A stretch of 64,000 bases of DNA from Campylobacterales bacterium (GTDB taxonomy: Bacteria; Campylobacterota; Campylobacteria; Campylobacterales; QNZT01), in contig JALVVR010000048.1 of assembly GCA_027023305.1 (NCBI GenBank), positions 109,579 to 173,578 of the forward strand. The letters run 5' to 3'. Made by a program: the position numbers and the translations under genes. Below the pieces are notes generated by a model. It had not been told where the DNA came from, ran no database searches, and saw nothing but the letters and a program-made list of their open reading frames with translations. Positions 63,004 through 64,000 of the stretch are shown here, in pieces (within the stretch, counting starts at the first letter, position 1; each line of letters opens with the position of its first letter).

Positions 63004-64000
63004 CTAAAATCCACTCATTTTCACATATTCAGTGATTATTTTTAGCATTGGATTAGCCATAAATATAGCGAACAATGTTCCAGCAGCTGCAACACCTAAA
63101 ACAACTTTTAGTGAAGCAGAAGAGTTTTTAAGATAAATAGTTCCATCATTTGAGATTGGATCTTTTAAAAACATATAAACTACAAGTTTTAAGTAGTAGT
63201 AAACAGATATAGCACTATTTAATGCCATAATAAGTGCTAAACCAACAAATCCTGCATCAACAGCAGCACTCATGATATATAATTTTCCCCAAAACAGAGA
63301 AAAAGGAGGAACTCCTGCAAGACTTAACATAAACATACCCATAATAACTGCATTTACAGGCATTATAGCAATCATACCAGAAAACTTTTCATAAGGATGA
63401 TCAAATCTAGTTCCAGCCCAACCTTTTGATTTATGACGAGAAACCCAAAGCATAGTAAATGCTCCAAGGTTTGTAAAAGTAAATAGTACCCAGTATAAAA
63501 ACAGAGCAGAATTTGCTTGAGTTGTTCCTATAAGTATAGCACTCATAGCAAAACCAGCATGACTTATAGAACTATAAGCAAGCATTCTTTTAACACTTTG
63601 TTGAACAAGCGCCATTATATTTGTCAAAGTCATAGTTAATACTGCTACTAGATAAAGTACATCTTGTACCCAAACTACATTTGCATGAATCAAAAACTCA
63701 AACATTCTCATAGCAACTACAAATCCAGCTATTTTAGGAACAATTGACATATACCCAGCTAGTGCTGCACTAGCTCCTTCATAAACATCTGGTGTCCAAG
63801 TATGAAAAGGAACCATTGATAGTTTAAATCCAAAAGCTGCTATCATAAAAACTACACCCGTAAGTACAAAAGGAAGTCCAGCAAATCCTTTACTTCCCAC
63901 TACCTCTGCCATTTTGTGTATTTCTAAACTTCCAGTTGCATAGTAAAACATAACTGCTGCAAACACATAAAGTCCAGAGGCTAAAGCACCCATTGTAAAA
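63004..64000 (-). CDS. nuoN: NADH-quinone oxidoreductase subunit N (5' end outside the window)
   Basis: The frame is open to the window edge, so only the C-terminal part (about 331 residues of an expected 480-500) is visible. It shows repeated membrane helices and the antiporter-like signatures FKLSMVPFHTWTPDVYEGA, AYSSISHAGFAMSAI and a conserved Lys in the proton channel (LLLAGVPPFSLFWGKLYIM-like segment). NuoN pumps protons in complex I. The rest of the nuo operon should lie upstream. Order nuoN-chemoreceptor-pflA resembles Campylobacter. Confidence 0.92.
   Translation of the reverse strand, partial: FTMGALASGLYVFAAVMFYYATGSLEIHKMAEVVGSKGFAGLPFVLTGVVFMIAAFGFKLSMVPFHTWTPDVYEGASAALAGYMSIVPKIAGFVVAMRMFEFLIHANVVWVQDVLYLVAVLTMTLTNIMALVQQSVKRMLAYSSISHAGFAMSAILIGTTQANSALFLYWVLFTFTNLGAFTMLWVSRHKSKGWAGTRFDHPYEKFSGMIAIMPVNAVIMGMFMLSLAGVPPFSLFWGKLYIMSAAVDAGFVGLALIMALNSAISVYYYLKLVVYMFLKDPISNDGTIYLKNSSASLKVVLGVAAAGTLFAIFMANPMLKIITEYVKMSGF

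Overview
The window is a compact, AT-rich chromosome segment from a member of the Campylobacterota (Epsilonproteobacteria), most likely a free-living, sulfur-associated relative of Sulfurimonas or Arcobacter rather than a host-bound Campylobacter. Several things support this: an htrA/response-regulator/kinase trio like the Campylobacter CprRS locus; the order ilvC, (minDE), divergent deacetylase, dprA, ruvX; a gltX-yggT-slt trio; a pflA-like gene beside nuoN; futalosine-pathway mqnA; a sulfide:quinone-oxidoreductase-like flavoprotein; and extended -10 promoters (TGnTATAAT) without clear -35 boxes. The genus cannot be fixed from the sequence alone. No rRNA, tRNA, CRISPR array, insertion sequence or prophage was seen.

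Layout. 1-5.7 kb: a truncated upstream gene, envelope stress protease HtrA with its two-component system, cysK and an RDD membrane protein. 5.7-12.3 kb: a DUF255 thioredoxin-like protein, a VapBC-type module, a cyclophilin, a metal-ligand-free dihydroorotase homologue, a receiver-only regulator, a repeat-rich secreted protein and a SPOR-like protein. 12.3-17.1 kb: ilvC, minDE, deacetylase, dprA, ruvX and a Tat-exported M15-like peptidase. 17.1-23.9 kb: a ygiBC-like pair, purT, moeA-moaE-moaD, mqnA and the SQR-like enzyme. 23.9-27.2 kb: a heptosyltransferase operon that carries a RelE/ParE-type toxin-antitoxin pair inside it. 27.2-35 kb: a GC-rich double-palindrome element, a calcium-repeat lipoprotein, an OmpA protein and a long minus-strand operon (speE-like, coaE, dapF, MATE, phosphoesterase, miaA). 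35-42.3 kb: an RHH/GNAT toxin-antitoxin pair, a SEC-C protein with an HTH protein, a degenerate gltX with yggT and slt, Uma2, a lipoprotein, mobB-fbp and two small genes. 42.3-53.4 kb: prs, lepA, a flavoprotein, a secreted protein, a very structured convergent intergenic region, a subtilisin-like protease, trpS, serS and a TPR protein. 53.6-57.3 kb: a two-gene BcgI-like restriction-modification system of more AT-rich composition, probably acquired. 57.3-64 kb: a YfaZ-like outer-membrane protein, an oligopeptide-binding protein, a PflA-like TPR protein, a soluble CZB chemoreceptor and the truncated nuoN.

How parts work together. moeA/moaE/moaD and the distant mobB serve molybdenum-cofactor synthesis. 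waaC, a second GT9 enzyme and waaF build the lipopolysaccharide inner core. mqnA feeds the quinone pool that the SQR-like enzyme and NuoN use. HtrA, the protease, OmpA, the lipoproteins and Slt maintain the envelope. Genes are tightly packed, with many 4-nt ATGA/TTGA overlaps and frequent UUG starts.

Most notable observations: (i) several genes have a -10 box exactly six bases before ATG and no Shine-Dalgarno, which predicts leaderless mRNAs; (ii) three enzyme homologues have lost their catalytic motifs (dihydroorotase, glutamyl-tRNA synthetase at the gltX locus, spermidine synthase); (iii) a toxin-antitoxin pair is spliced into the LPS core operon by 4-nt overlaps; (iv) two elaborate palindromic intergenic elements lie at 27233-27311 and 46581-46685; (v) a perfect palindrome contains the pflA-like start codon; (vi) a BcgI-like system has an S gene whose 3' end runs antisense into its neighbour.
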